Part shown: positions 6,241 through 12,634 of the stretch, piece by piece
Layout: every line of letters starts with the position of its first letter
Position numbering within the stretch: the first letter of the stretch is position 1
Source: Bacillota bacterium
GTDB lineage: Bacteria > Bacillota > Clostridia > Oscillospirales > Ruminococcaceae
Direction: 5' to 3'
Length of the DNA stretch: 12,634 bases
Assembly (NCBI GenBank): GCA_023395435.1
Contig: JAEWZG010000039.1
Span: forward strand, 1 to 12,634
Program-made: the position numbers and the translations under genes
Notes under the pieces: generated by a model
Seen by the model: the letters and a program-made list of their open reading frames with translations, nothing else
What the model was told of the DNA's origin: nothing
Database searches by the model: none

Positions 6241-6992
6241 GAAAGATAATTAAACCATTTATCTGCACAATATTTATGCTGATGATTTTAATTTCTACAA
6301 GCCTTGTAGTTTCAGCAAAGGACCAGCGTGTGTTTGATGACGCAGGATTGCTTAAAGATAACGAAATTAGCAAACTTGAGGATAGAATTAGTGAGCTGAA
6401 AGATAAGTACAAGGACTATGATTTTGTAATTTATACTTCGAATGAGAATTTCAGTGGTGACCCGGTTGATTATGCTGAAAAATTCTATTTTGATCAAGGA
6501 CACGTATTTAAGGATAAGGGCTTTATTCTAGTAATTAATATGAAAACACGAGATGTTATTGTATATGCAGCTGGAAAAGCACAAAAAGTAATGAATTCTG
6601 ATGACAACCAGTCAGCACGCGATAACGCAGTAAGTAATTTGAAATCAATGAATTATTATAATGCATGTGATACTTTCCTGAATGATATGGGTGATGTAAT
6701 TGAAAGTCATAAGAAAAAACTTACACCAATTGAGCTTTGCGTTGTGGTGTTTATTCCTGCTCTTGTATTTGTAATATTTGTCACAGTTGTAAAAGGCAAG
6801 TATGGCAAAGAGGGCGAGTGTCAGCCATATCCATTTAAGGAGAGAGGTAAAGTTCAGCTTACTCATAAGGACGATGTCTTTGTTAGAGAGTACACCACTC
6901 ATGTTAAAATTCAGAGTTCTTCCAGCGGTGGTAGTGGATCTTACCATAGTTCAAGCAGTGGAAGAGGTAGTGGTGGTAGTAGTAAATTCTAA
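6237..6992 (+). CDS. ydjH: YdjH-like secreted/membrane TPM-domain protein
   Basis: The start is the ATG at 6237, overlapping the previous stop as ATGA, with GGGAGG at 6219-6224. The 251-residue product has a signal peptide (residues 1-27, likely cut after VVSA). A TPM domain follows (about 30-155; RVFDDAGLLKDNE, GFILVINMKTRDVIVYAAGKA), then one membrane helix (about residues 165-185, ELCVVVFIPALVFVIFVTVV) and a Ser/Gly-rich tail ending SGGSSKF. TPM domains occur in plant photosystem II repair protein TLP18.3 and in bacterial envelope proteins; weak phosphatase activity has been reported for some. The TPM domain should lie outside the membrane and the glycine-serine tail inside. Length and place next to the YdjG-like gene match B. 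subtilis YdjH (about 254 residues). Translational coupling to the YdjG-like gene suggests the two act as a complex. Confidence 0.88.
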   Translation: MRKIIKPFICTIFMLMILISTSLVVSAKDQRVFDDAGLLKDNEISKLEDRISELKDKYKDYDFVIYTSNENFSGDPVDYAEKFYFDQGHVFKDKGFILVINMKTRDVIVYAAGKAQKVMNSDDNQSARDNAVSNLKSMNYYNACDTFLNDMGDVIESHKKKLTPIELCVVVFIPALVFVIFVTVVKGKYGKEGECQPYPFKERGKVQLTHKDDVFVREYTTHVKIQSSSSGGSGSYHSSSSGRGSGGSSKF

Positions 6993-7007
6993 TTATCAAT
7001 ACATAAA

Positions 7008-7040
7008 AATAAAGGGTTGCTTTAAAAGCAACCCTTTATT
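7008..7040. terminator. Bidirectional terminator between the YdjH-like gene and ilvE
   Basis: AATAAAGGGTTGCTT (7008-7022) pairs with AAGCAACCCTTTATT (7026-7040) around a three-base loop. A-rich sequence before it (TACATAAAA) and T-rich sequence after it (TTTGTTGTG) allow use from both sides. The ilvE stop lies ten bases beyond. Confidence 0.85.
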
Positions 7041-7050
7041 TGTTGTGTTA

Positions 7051-8121
7051 TTAGCAAACACGATAGATCCAACCGAATTTATCTTCGATTTTGCCATACT
7101 GCATGCTTGTCATTGTATCATAAAGTTTTTGTGAAATCTCACCGATTTTATTGTCGTTGATTTCCATAACCTTATCGCCCCACTTAAGATGTCCAACAGG
7201 TGAAATAACAGCAGCAGTACCTGTACCGAATACTTCCTTAAGTTCTCCTCTGTCGTAAGCGTCAGAAACTTCCTGAATTGAAATCCTCTTTTCTGAAACT
7301 TTATAGCCCCATGATTTGCAGATTTCAATAGCTGATTTTCTTGTTATACCAGGAAGAATTGAACCCTGAAGTTCAGGTGTGACAATTTCATCACCGATTA
7401 CAAAGAAAATGTTCATAGCTCCAACTTCTTCAATGTATTTTCTTTCAACGCCGTCAAGCCAGAGTACCTGAGCATAGTTTTCCTTGTGAGCTTCATCCTG
7501 TCCGATAAGAGAAGCAGCATAATTACCACCGGTTTTAGCAAATCCCATACCACCGCGTACAGCACGAACATATTTCTGCTCAACATAGATGTTTACAGGA
7601 TTCAGACCACTTGCATAGTATGCGCCTGAAGGTGAAAGAATTATCATGAACATATATTTTTCTCCAGGACGAACACCAAGGAATGGATCGGCAGCAATAA
7701 CAAAAGGTCTTATGTATAATGAAGCACCCTCGCTATGTGGAACCCAGTCAGCTTCAATTTCAATAAGCTTTTTTAAAGCTTCAAGACAGAAGTCAACGTC
7801 AAGCTGTGGGATAACAAGTCTTTCATTTGAAAGGTTAAGTCTCTTAAAATTCTCCTCTGGTCTGAACAACTGAATTTTTCCATCAGCAGTACGATAAGCC
7901 TTCATACCTTCAAAAACTTCCTGCCCGTAGTGGAGGCACATAGCAGCAGGACTGATTTCAATTGCACCATAAGGAACGATTCTTGCATCATGCCAGCCCA
8001 TTCCTGCGTCATAATCCATTATAAACATATGATCAGAAAAGATTTTTCCGAAGCCAAGCTTTGATTCGTCAGTTGGTTTGGCTTTTGGATTTTTCGTAAG
8101 TTCAATTTTGATATTTGCCAT
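7051..8121 (-). CDS. ilvE: Branched-chain amino acid aminotransferase
   Basis: The 356-residue protein is a fold-type IV PLP enzyme of the IlvE/BCAT family and has the usual length of the Firmicute type. It moves the amino group between glutamate and the keto acids of leucine, isoleucine and valine, in the cytoplasm. Visible marks are CLHYGQEVFEGMKAYR, FRPEENFKRLN, YIRPF, the PLP lysine K196 in GFAKTGGNYA, the EEVGAMN segment and GTGTAAVISPV. The ATG at 8121 has AGAGGGG seven bases upstream. It has its own promoter (complement of 8158-8185) and a palindrome just upstream of that. No T-box leader is seen, and no other leucine, isoleucine or valine gene is near. Nothing looks damaged. Confidence 0.97.
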   Translation of the reverse strand: MANIKIELTKNPKAKPTDESKLGFGKIFSDHMFIMDYDAGMGWHDARIVPYGAIEISPAAMCLHYGQEVFEGMKAYRTADGKIQLFRPEENFKRLNLSNERLVIPQLDVDFCLEALKKLIEIEADWVPHSEGASLYIRPFVIAADPFLGVRPGEKYMFMIILSPSGAYYASGLNPVNIYVEQKYVRAVRGGMGFAKTGGNYAASLIGQDEAHKENYAQVLWLDGVERKYIEEVGAMNIFFVIGDEIVTPELQGSILPGITRKSAIEICKSWGYKVSEKRISIQEVSDAYDRGELKEVFGTGTAAVISPVGHLKWGDKVMEINDNKIGEISQKLYDTMTSMQYGKIEDKFGWIYRVC

Positions 8122-8157
8122 AAATTTCCCCTCTTTCGATAAAATAGATTAATTTTT

Positions 8158-8185
8158 ATTATAACATATTTATAAAATAATGCAA
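8158..8185 (-). promoter_or_regulatory. ilvE promoter
   Basis: On the minus strand TTGCAT (complement of 8180-8185) and a perfect TATAAT (complement of 8158-8163) stand 16 bases apart. The predicted transcript starts about 30 bases before the ATG, leaving room only for the ribosome binding site. Confidence 0.6.
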
Positions 8186-8190
8186 TGATT

Positions 8191-8216
8191 TTTGGTGAAT
8201 TTGTCATTTCACCAAA
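8191..8216. promoter_or_regulatory. Inverted repeat upstream of ilvE, possible operator
   Basis: TTTGGTGAA (8191-8199) and TTCACCAAA (8208-8216) form a perfect 9-bp inverted repeat with an 8-base gap. It begins six bases upstream of the ilvE -35 box. No T-run follows on the minus strand, so it is a poor terminator for mtnN, whose stop is 63 bases away. Binding by a regulator of ilvE is inferred from position only. Confidence 0.45.
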
Positions 8217-8278
8217 TTACAAAAGATATTTACTTTATATATAGATATTTTTCACAGCAAAAGATAAATTCTCTAGGA

Positions 8279-8956
8279 TTACATATCCTTAATCATCGTA
8301 AGTACAACATCTGCATTTCGTTTTGCAGCGATTATGCCAAATTCCTCAAAAGAAATATCACCGTCGTGATCCGCATTGTCAGAAATACACCGGATTGTTG
8401 CAAAAGGAGTTCCATTTCTGTAACAGCAATGTCCGATTGAAGCACTTTCCATATCAACAGCATATGGTGAAAATTCTGTAACGATTGAAGCCTTAATAGC
8501 ATCATCTGAAATAAATTGCTCACCTGAAACAATACGTCCGATAAAATGCTTGTAGTCGTTTTTATCGCAGGCTTTTTCAGCTATTTCAATTAGTTTCTCA
8601 TCTGCGTGATAATGCCCACAGAAAGGCGGGTAATTTTCAAGAAAGCGTGTTGTTACATCGTGGTGCATTACTTCATTGGCGATAACAATATCACAGACTT
8701 TGATGTCTGTGCTCATTCCACCAGCTATTCCTGTGTTGATCACACAGTCAACATTATATTTTGTAATAAGAATCTGCGTAGCAATAGCAGAATTGACTTT
8801 TGCAACGCCACAACAAACATTAATAACTTTTTTACCGTCAAATTCATTGATATAGAATTCATAGGAAGCATATTTTTCAATATGAGCCTCTCCAAGGTCA
8901 TTCCTCAAGTCAGCAAGTTCTGAAGGCATTGCCCCGATTATTCCAATAGTTTTCAT
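8279..8956 (-). CDS. mtnN: 5'-methylthioadenosine/S-adenosylhomocysteine nucleosidase
   Basis: The 225-residue protein matches MTAN/Pfs (E. coli 232 residues) throughout. It cleaves adenine from methylthioadenosine, S-adenosylhomocysteine and 5'-deoxyadenosine in the cytoplasm. The SAH reaction yields S-ribosylhomocysteine, which LuxS turns into the AI-2 precursor DPD. Conserved points are IGAMPSE with E13, INTGIAGG, DIVIANEVMHHD, IVSGEQFI, the ribose-binding VDMES with E170, and ISDNAD with the catalytic acid D193. AGAGGT lies about seven bases before the ATG. It begins 30 bases after mltG on the same strand and probably shares its transcript. No luxS is in the window. Length and active site look intact. 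Confidence 0.95.
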   Translation of the reverse strand: MKTIGIIGAMPSELADLRNDLGEAHIEKYASYEFYINEFDGKKVINVCCGVAKVNSAIATQILITKYNVDCVINTGIAGGMSTDIKVCDIVIANEVMHHDVTTRFLENYPPFCGHYHADEKLIEIAEKACDKNDYKHFIGRIVSGEQFISDDAIKASIVTEFSPYAVDMESASIGHCCYRNGTPFATIRCISDNADHDGDISFEEFGIIAAKRNADVVLTMIKDM

Positions 8957-8986
8957 TATTAAACCTCTTTTGTTTCAATATTAATA

Positions 8987-9916
8987 TTATGTCTGATTAT
9001 AAGCCTCAACAACACCAAACTGCTTCATTTTCTGCTGATGTTCATCATAGGTCGAAGAAAAATACAACTTTCCCTTTACATCAGAGAAGAAATATAGATA
9101 TGTCGAACCAGATGTTGGATTAAGTGCAGCCTGAATGGATTTTATTCCAGGTGAGCATATCGGTGATGATGGAAGTCCCGCTGCCTTATATGTGTTGATA
9201 AGTGAGTTGTATCGATTTACATCGCCAGAAATATAAGGCTTTACCGCACCTTCAACATATTTTATAGTGGCACAGCTCTGGAGCTGTTTTCCTTGTTTTA
9301 ATCTATTGCGGAATACTGCGGATACATTATATCTGTCAGAATCGGTTTTACTCTCCTTTTCAATCATTGATGCAAGAATAATAATCTGATCCATAGTGAA
9401 ACCTTGATTTTTAGCTTGTGATCTTATATTGCTGTTAATAACCTTTTCATTCTGATTTACAAGCTTTCTGAGGACGCTTTCAGCACCTTCGCCTTTGGTA
9501 AGGTCATATGTTGCAGGGCTTAAATACCCCTCAAGCCTGAAAGGTCTTTTTGATGTATCGCCAATTTGTGAAATAAGAGAATAATCGTTGAACTTAGTTG
9601 AATTTACTATAGCAATAAGATCTTCTTTTTTGCAGATTCCTTTTGCTTCAAGTGTTTCAGCAATTCTCGCAAATGTATATCCTTCAGGAATAGATACTTT
9701 AATCTTATTTGAATCTGAAGTGGATTTTGAAGTACTGGTCTGATCAGATTTTGTTAAAGCAGCAGTGGTATTTTCTGTTGAAGATGTGCTTTGCGTAACT
9801 TGTGAAGTATCTGAGCTGTCAGCACTATTTATTGAAGAACTATTGTCTTTGTCATGCGAGCTATTGCAGCCTGCAAGTAAAAAAACCAATAATGTCATAA
9901 TAACAAGCTTTTTCAT
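8987..9916 (-). CDS. mltG: MltG-like endolytic murein transglycosylase, lipoprotein form
   Basis: From the ATG at 9916 the product has 309 residues. It begins with a lipoprotein signal (MKKLVIMTLLVFLLAGC, lipobox LAGC with C17) and a Ser/Thr/Asp-rich linker to about residue 70. A LysM-like segment (VSIPEGYTFARIAETL) follows, then the YceG/MltG catalytic domain. The catalytic glutamate is E186 in SMIEKES; FRNRLKQG, QSCATIKY, GLPSSPICSPG and ALNPTSGSTYLYFF are the other family blocks. MltG cuts nascent glycan strands in peptidoglycan at the outer face of the membrane. The frame stays open to 9994, but AAAGGA sits before the 9916 ATG and the promoter lies inside the extended part. Most MltG proteins have an uncleaved membrane helix instead of a lipid anchor, so this is a variant. 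Confidence 0.92.
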   Translation of the reverse strand: MKKLVIMTLLVFLLAGCNSSHDKDNSSSINSADSSDTSQVTQSTSSTENTTAALTKSDQTSTSKSTSDSNKIKVSIPEGYTFARIAETLEAKGICKKEDLIAIVNSTKFNDYSLISQIGDTSKRPFRLEGYLSPATYDLTKGEGAESVLRKLVNQNEKVINSNIRSQAKNQGFTMDQIIILASMIEKESKTDSDRYNVSAVFRNRLKQGKQLQSCATIKYVEGAVKPYISGDVNRYNSLINTYKAAGLPSSPICSPGIKSIQAALNPTSGSTYLYFFSDVKGKLYFSSTYDEHQQKMKQFGVVEAYNQT

Positions 9917-9939
9917 AAATATACATCCTTTCAGATTGT

Positions 9940-9968
9940 ATTTTACTATAAAATGATATTTTTGTAAA
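9940..9968 (-). promoter_or_regulatory. mltG-mtnN promoter
   Basis: On the minus strand TTTACA (complement of 9963-9968) and TAAAAT (complement of 9940-9945) stand 17 bases apart, 23 bases upstream of the mltG ATG. It is back to back with the rnpB promoter; the two -35 boxes are 19 bases apart. Confidence 0.5.
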
Positions 9969-9987
9969 GAAGGGGAAAAATTATTCA

Positions 9988-10016
9988 TTGACATTTATAA
10001 GATATTTGGCTATTAT
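9988..10016 (+). promoter_or_regulatory. rnpB promoter
   Basis: Consensus TTGACA (9988-9993) and TATTAT (10011-10016) stand 17 bases apart. The predicted start, about 10023, coincides with the first bases of the RNase P RNA helix P1, as expected for a stable RNA gene. Confidence 0.8.
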
Positions 10017-10023
10017 TATATAT

Positions 10024-10366
10024 GCGAGTAAGCTATGCGGTAGCATGCACGTTTAGTGTATGAGGAAAGTCCGAGCATCACAGAGCAGAATAGCAGTTAA
10101 CGGCTGCCGAGGGCGACCTTAGGGCAAGTGCAACAGAGATATACCGCCATATTTTTATGGTAAGGATGGAAAGGCGAGGTAAGAGCTCACCAGAGTATGT
10201 GAGAGCATACTGCTATGTAAACCCTATTTGATGCAACACCGATTGGAACAATCAAGTCAATGTCTGCTCGGCAGGCTTGTTGTTTAAGGTGGCTTGAGGG
10301 TTACGGCGACGTAACTCGTAGATAGATTATCGCACACGACAAAACTCGGCTTATCGGCTTAGTCGC
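10024..10366 (+). ncRNA. rnpB: RNase P RNA
   Basis: This is the catalytic RNA of RNase P, which removes the 5' leader from tRNA precursors. Hallmarks are GAGGAAAGTCC (10062-10072, CR-I), AGGATGGAAAGGCGAGG followed by GGTAAGAGCTCACC (10178-10191, CR-II and CR-III region), and AGATAGAT (10320-10327, CR-V). The ends GCGAGTAAGC (10024-10033) and GCTTAGTCGC (10357-10366) pair with one mismatch to form helix P1. The order and length (about 343 bases) fit the ancestral A type usual in Clostridia rather than the Bacillus B type, but I did not fold it. Ends are set by P1 and may be off by a few bases. Confidence 0.96.
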
Positions 10367-10381
10367 ATTTAAAAGAATAAA

Positions 10382-10425
10382 TAAAATGCTACCTCATTTT
10401 AATCTGAGGTAGCATTTTATTTTTT
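10382..10425. terminator. Bidirectional terminator between rnpB and the channel gene
   Basis: A 15-bp perfect stem (10382-10396 with 10405-10419, core ATGCTACCTCA/TGAGGTAGCAT) has an 8-base loop, and TTTTTT follows. A-rich sequence on the left gives a U-tract for minus-strand transcripts from the channel gene, which ends at 10439. Confidence 0.92.
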
Positions 10426-10438
10426 AAGGAAAACTCAA

Positions 10439-11230
10439 TTATATTTTTTTACCACAAAACGGACAAAATGATTTATCTTCTTTACTATTATGATGATTAA
10501 TTTCTTCAATAAAACCTGCTGAAATAATCCCCGTAGGAACAGCGACTAGACCTATTCCTAACATTGCAATAATTGAACTTAATATTTTACCTGCAACAGT
10601 TATAGGGTATATATCTCCATAACCTACAGTGGTTAGAGTAGCTATAGACCACCATAATCCAGAAAAAGCATTCTTAAATACTTCTGGTTGTGCAGGGTTT
10701 TCAAAGTTATACATTAATATAGACGATATTATCATTAGTAGCGATACAACAAAAGTTGAAGACAATAATTGACTTTTTTGTTTTATAAATACTTTGGCAA
10801 TAAGATTAAGAGAGTTACTATACCTATTCATTTTAAATATTCGAAATATTCTTATAACTCTTAGCATTCTTAGTACTCTTAAATCTAAAGGAATAAAAAA
10901 AGGAATATAAAAAGGAAGTATTGATAATAAATCAATTAGTGCCATAAAAGAAAAAACATATCTTATTCGTGCAAATTTTGCATGTTTTTTATTAACTAAA
11001 TCTGCAATCCACACTCGGCAAAAATATTCAAATGTAAAAATAGTAACAGATACAATTTCTATAATAGTACTAATTTTTACTATAGTTTTGGGTAGAGTAA
11101 AAGTCCCTAAAATTACAATAATTACATTTATTAATATTAAAGTGATAATTGAGATGTTGAAAATTTGGCTTGTAAGGTTGTTGTCAGTTCCTTCTATAAT
11201 ATTATATACTTTGTATTTGATCTTCTTCAT
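10439..11230 (-). CDS. Voltage-gated-type potassium channel (six-helix) with CPFC tail
   Basis: The 263-residue protein has six predicted helices and a pore loop. S1 is near residues 25-43, S2 near 52-72 (E68) and S3 near 92-112 (D100). S4 carries a charge every third residue (R118, R121, R124, R127, R130, K133). The filter TTVGYGD (T200-D206) is that of K+-selective channels. S6 is near 215-240. In the family four subunits form a plasma-membrane K+ pore opened by voltage. The tail after S6 is short and ends CPFCGKKI, a single CxxC pair (C256, C259), like half a zinc ribbon. The ATG at 11230 has GAGGAAA upstream. The gene is visibly poorer in G and C than its neighbours (about 22-23% in two 60-base lines I counted, 35% in another). 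It stands alone between terminator and promoter. Confidence 0.93.
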   Translation of the reverse strand: MKKIKYKVYNIIEGTDNNLTSQIFNISIITLILINVIIVILGTFTLPKTIVKISTIIEIVSVTIFTFEYFCRVWIADLVNKKHAKFARIRYVFSFMALIDLLSILPFYIPFFIPLDLRVLRMLRVIRIFRIFKMNRYSNSLNLIAKVFIKQKSQLLSSTFVVSLLMIISSILMYNFENPAQPEVFKNAFSGLWWSIATLTTVGYGDIYPITVAGKILSSIIAMLGIGLVAVPTGIISAGFIEEINHHNSKEDKSFCPFCGKKI

Positions 11231-11252
11231 AATTTCCTCGCGTTTTTATTTT

Positions 11253-11281
11253 ATTATATCACTTTTATTTCCATTATTCAA
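11253..11281 (-). promoter_or_regulatory. Promoter of the potassium channel gene
   Basis: On the minus strand TTGAAT (complement of 11276-11281) and a perfect TATAAT (complement of 11253-11258) stand 17 bases apart, 22 bases upstream of the ATG. Confidence 0.65.
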
Positions 11282-11378
11282 CAAAATTATAATATTAAAT
11301 GAAGTGGTTATCATTAAAACGTATTTTATCACTCACTAAAAATTCTAATTTTTATCATTAAACTATCACAAAAGCGGG

Positions 11379-11384
11379 TATAAT
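11379..11384 (+). promoter_or_regulatory. Putative -10 box of the HtrA-like gene
   Basis: A perfect TATAAT lies 34 bases before the ATG. No good -35 box is seen; the best is ATTAAA at 11357-11362 with a 16-base spacer. This may mean activator or alternative-sigma control, which would suit a stress protease, but the evidence is thin. The stretch 11282-11378 otherwise holds only a short AAAAATT/AATTTTT inverted repeat. Confidence 0.4.
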
Positions 11385-11418
11385 TATAGATAACGAAACA
11401 AAAAAGGAGAATATAATT

Positions 11419-12634
11419 ATGGACAATGAAAACAATAACATTAATCCAATGAACAATAATGAAAATAATTTTGCCCAGCAGCAGTTTACCGAATATCAGA
11501 TTGCTCCGCAAAATAACATACAACAGCAAAACTCAGAAAACGAAGTTGTGTATTATCCACCTCAGAATGATGTACAGCCTGTCAGAAAGAAGAAAAGAAT
11601 TCTTCTTAAGTCAATAATAGCATTTGTATTAATCGTTTCTATTTCAATAGGTTCAGTTGCTGGTTATGTTGCATTGACTGATAATGGATATGACATACCT
11701 TTCATCAGCTCCGGCGCAAAAGATGAAGACGATGATAATGATATCAATGACAAAGCTAACAACACAGAAGATATGAACATAAATAAGGATCTTCCTACAC
11801 TTACTCAGCTTGCATCAAAAGAAAATGCACTTTCTGTCCCTCAGATAGTCAATAAGGTTGCTCCTTCTGTTGTTGGAATTTCAACAAAAGTAGCAAATGG
11901 TGTTGCTACAGGCTCTGGAATTATTATGTCTAAGGATGGTTATATAATTACAAATGCTCATGTTATCGAAAATTCTCTTTCAATAACAGTTGTTGTAAAA
12001 AAAGACAACAAGGATGTGGAAGAAACCGCTAAGGTTATAGGAATTGATACAAAAACTGACCTTGCTGTTATAAAAATCAACAGAACAGATCTTACACCTG
12101 CCGAATTTGGCAAGTCATCTGATCTTCAGGTTGGTGAACTTGCAATAGCAGTAGGTAACCCTTTAGGGCTTGAACTTTCTGGTTCAGTTACTGGTGGTAT
12201 TATTTCAGCTTTGAATCGTCAGCTAAGTGTCGAAGAAAAAACTATGACTCTCATACAGACCGATGCCGCAATAAATCCTGGTAATTCAGGCGGACCTCTT
12301 GTAAACTGCTATGGTCAGGTAATTGGGATTAATTCAATTAAAGTATCTTCAGAATATGCTGAAGGACTTGGATTTGCTATCCCAATAGATGATGCAAAAC
12401 CAATAATAGATTCCCTTATTCAGTATGGTTATGTAAAAGGCAGACCGATGATAGGAATTACCTGTCAGACAGTATCTGCGGCTCAGGCAAGATACAACGA
12501 TGTTCCACAGGGTGTATATGTTGTTTCAGTAACAAAGGATACTGGTGCATATGATGCTGGTATCAAGGCCGGAGATATCATTACCGCAGTAAATGGAAAG
12601 GCTATTACAACTCTTGCTGAGTTTGACAAGGCAA
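11419..12634 (+). CDS. htrA: HtrA/DegP-like membrane-anchored serine protease (partial, runs off the end)
   Basis: The frame from ATG 11419 (AAGGAGA at 11404-11409) is open to the window end, giving 405 residues. A polar N-terminal tail rich in Asn and Gln (about 1-54) is followed by RKKKR and one membrane helix (about 61-86), then an acidic linker (KDEDDDNDIND) and the trypsin-like domain from about residue 135. The catalytic triad is H181 in TNAHV, D214 in KTDLAV and S290 in GNSGGPL. A PDZ domain starts near residue 344 (MIGITCQ) and is cut near its end. The orientation is type II, so protease and PDZ lie outside. HtrA proteins degrade or refold damaged exported proteins under envelope stress; Bacillus homologues are under CssRS control. 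Nothing in the visible part is broken. Confidence 0.95.
   Translation, partial: MDNENNNINPMNNNENNFAQQQFTEYQIAPQNNIQQQNSENEVVYYPPQNDVQPVRKKKRILLKSIIAFVLIVSISIGSVAGYVALTDNGYDIPFISSGAKDEDDDNDINDKANNTEDMNINKDLPTLTQLASKENALSVPQIVNKVAPSVVGISTKVANGVATGSGIIMSKDGYIITNAHVIENSLSITVVVKKDNKDVEETAKVIGIDTKTDLAVIKINRTDLTPAEFGKSSDLQVGELAIAVGNPLGLELSGSVTGGIISALNRQLSVEEKTMTLIQTDAAINPGNSGGPLVNCYGQVIGINSIKVSSEYAEGLGFAIPIDDAKPIIDSLIQYGYVKGRPMIGITCQTVSAAQARYNDVPQGVYVVSVTKDTGAYDAGIKAGDIITAVNGKAITTLAEFDKA

Noticed and set aside
8225..8252. AGATATTT repeats downstream of mtnN as a terminator
   Set aside because: They are direct, not inverted, and form no useful hairpin; chance in AT-rich DNA.
8122..8278. T-box or leader riboswitch for ilvE
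   Set aside because: The predicted transcript start is about 30 bases before the ATG, and no T-box sequence or terminator/antiterminator pair is visible.
9917..9994. 26-residue extension of the MltG-like protein upstream of the lipoprotein signal
   Set aside because: It contains the mltG promoter and would bury the signal peptide; the ATG at 9916 has its own ribosome binding site.
11329..11529. Minus-strand open frame across the htrA start
   Set aside because: It overlaps the ribosome binding site and N-terminus of the HtrA-like gene and its translation is low-complexity and AT-driven.

Overview
The window looks like a chromosomal segment of a low-GC Gram-positive anaerobe of the Clostridia, most like Ruminococcus/Oscillospiraceae. 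This rests on AT-rich DNA, GGAGG-type ribosome binding sites, compact intrinsic terminators, an RNase P RNA with the ancestral-type core, and protein matches such as a YdjG/YdjH/YdjI-like set. The assignment is an inference from gene content. No phage, insertion sequence, CRISPR array or tRNA was seen.

Layout. Bases 1-62 hold the last codons of an LsrB-like AI-2/sugar-binding protein, followed by lsrF (209-1090), the order found in the E. coli lsrACDBFG operon, and then an AEC-family permease (1152-2090). A bidirectional terminator separates these from a convergent CatA-like acetyltransferase (2130-2780, minus). Its promoter carries a perfect 18-bp palindrome. Divergent from it, a strong promoter at 2925-2954 drives a four-gene plus-strand cluster: a membrane-anchored Tim44-like zinc-ribbon protein, an SPFH protein with three C-terminal zinc ribbons (YdjI-like), a membrane protein with two zinc ribbons (YdjG-like) and a TPM-domain protein (YdjH-like). 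In Bacillus subtilis the YdjG/H/I set works with PspA in membrane stress. Here no pspA is visible, and the Tim44-like gene takes the head position.

A second bidirectional terminator separates this cluster from the minus-strand block ilvE, mtnN and mltG. mltG and mtnN form a tight pair with their own promoter upstream of mltG, and ilvE has a separate promoter. Back to back with the mltG promoter is a near-consensus promoter for rnpB (10024-10366, plus), which ends in a third bidirectional terminator. Beyond it lie a six-helix voltage-gated-type potassium channel gene (10439-11230, minus, unusually AT-rich, with a CPFC tail) and the start of an HtrA/DegP-like protease (11419 onward, plus), cut by the window end within its PDZ domain.

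The most interesting part is the 2925-7040 cluster: three of its four products carry zinc ribbons, the SPFH gene has a recent in-frame duplication of one ribbon, and an internal hairpin terminator splits the operon. Several gene starts are better placed downstream of the longest open frame, because promoters lie inside the extended frames.
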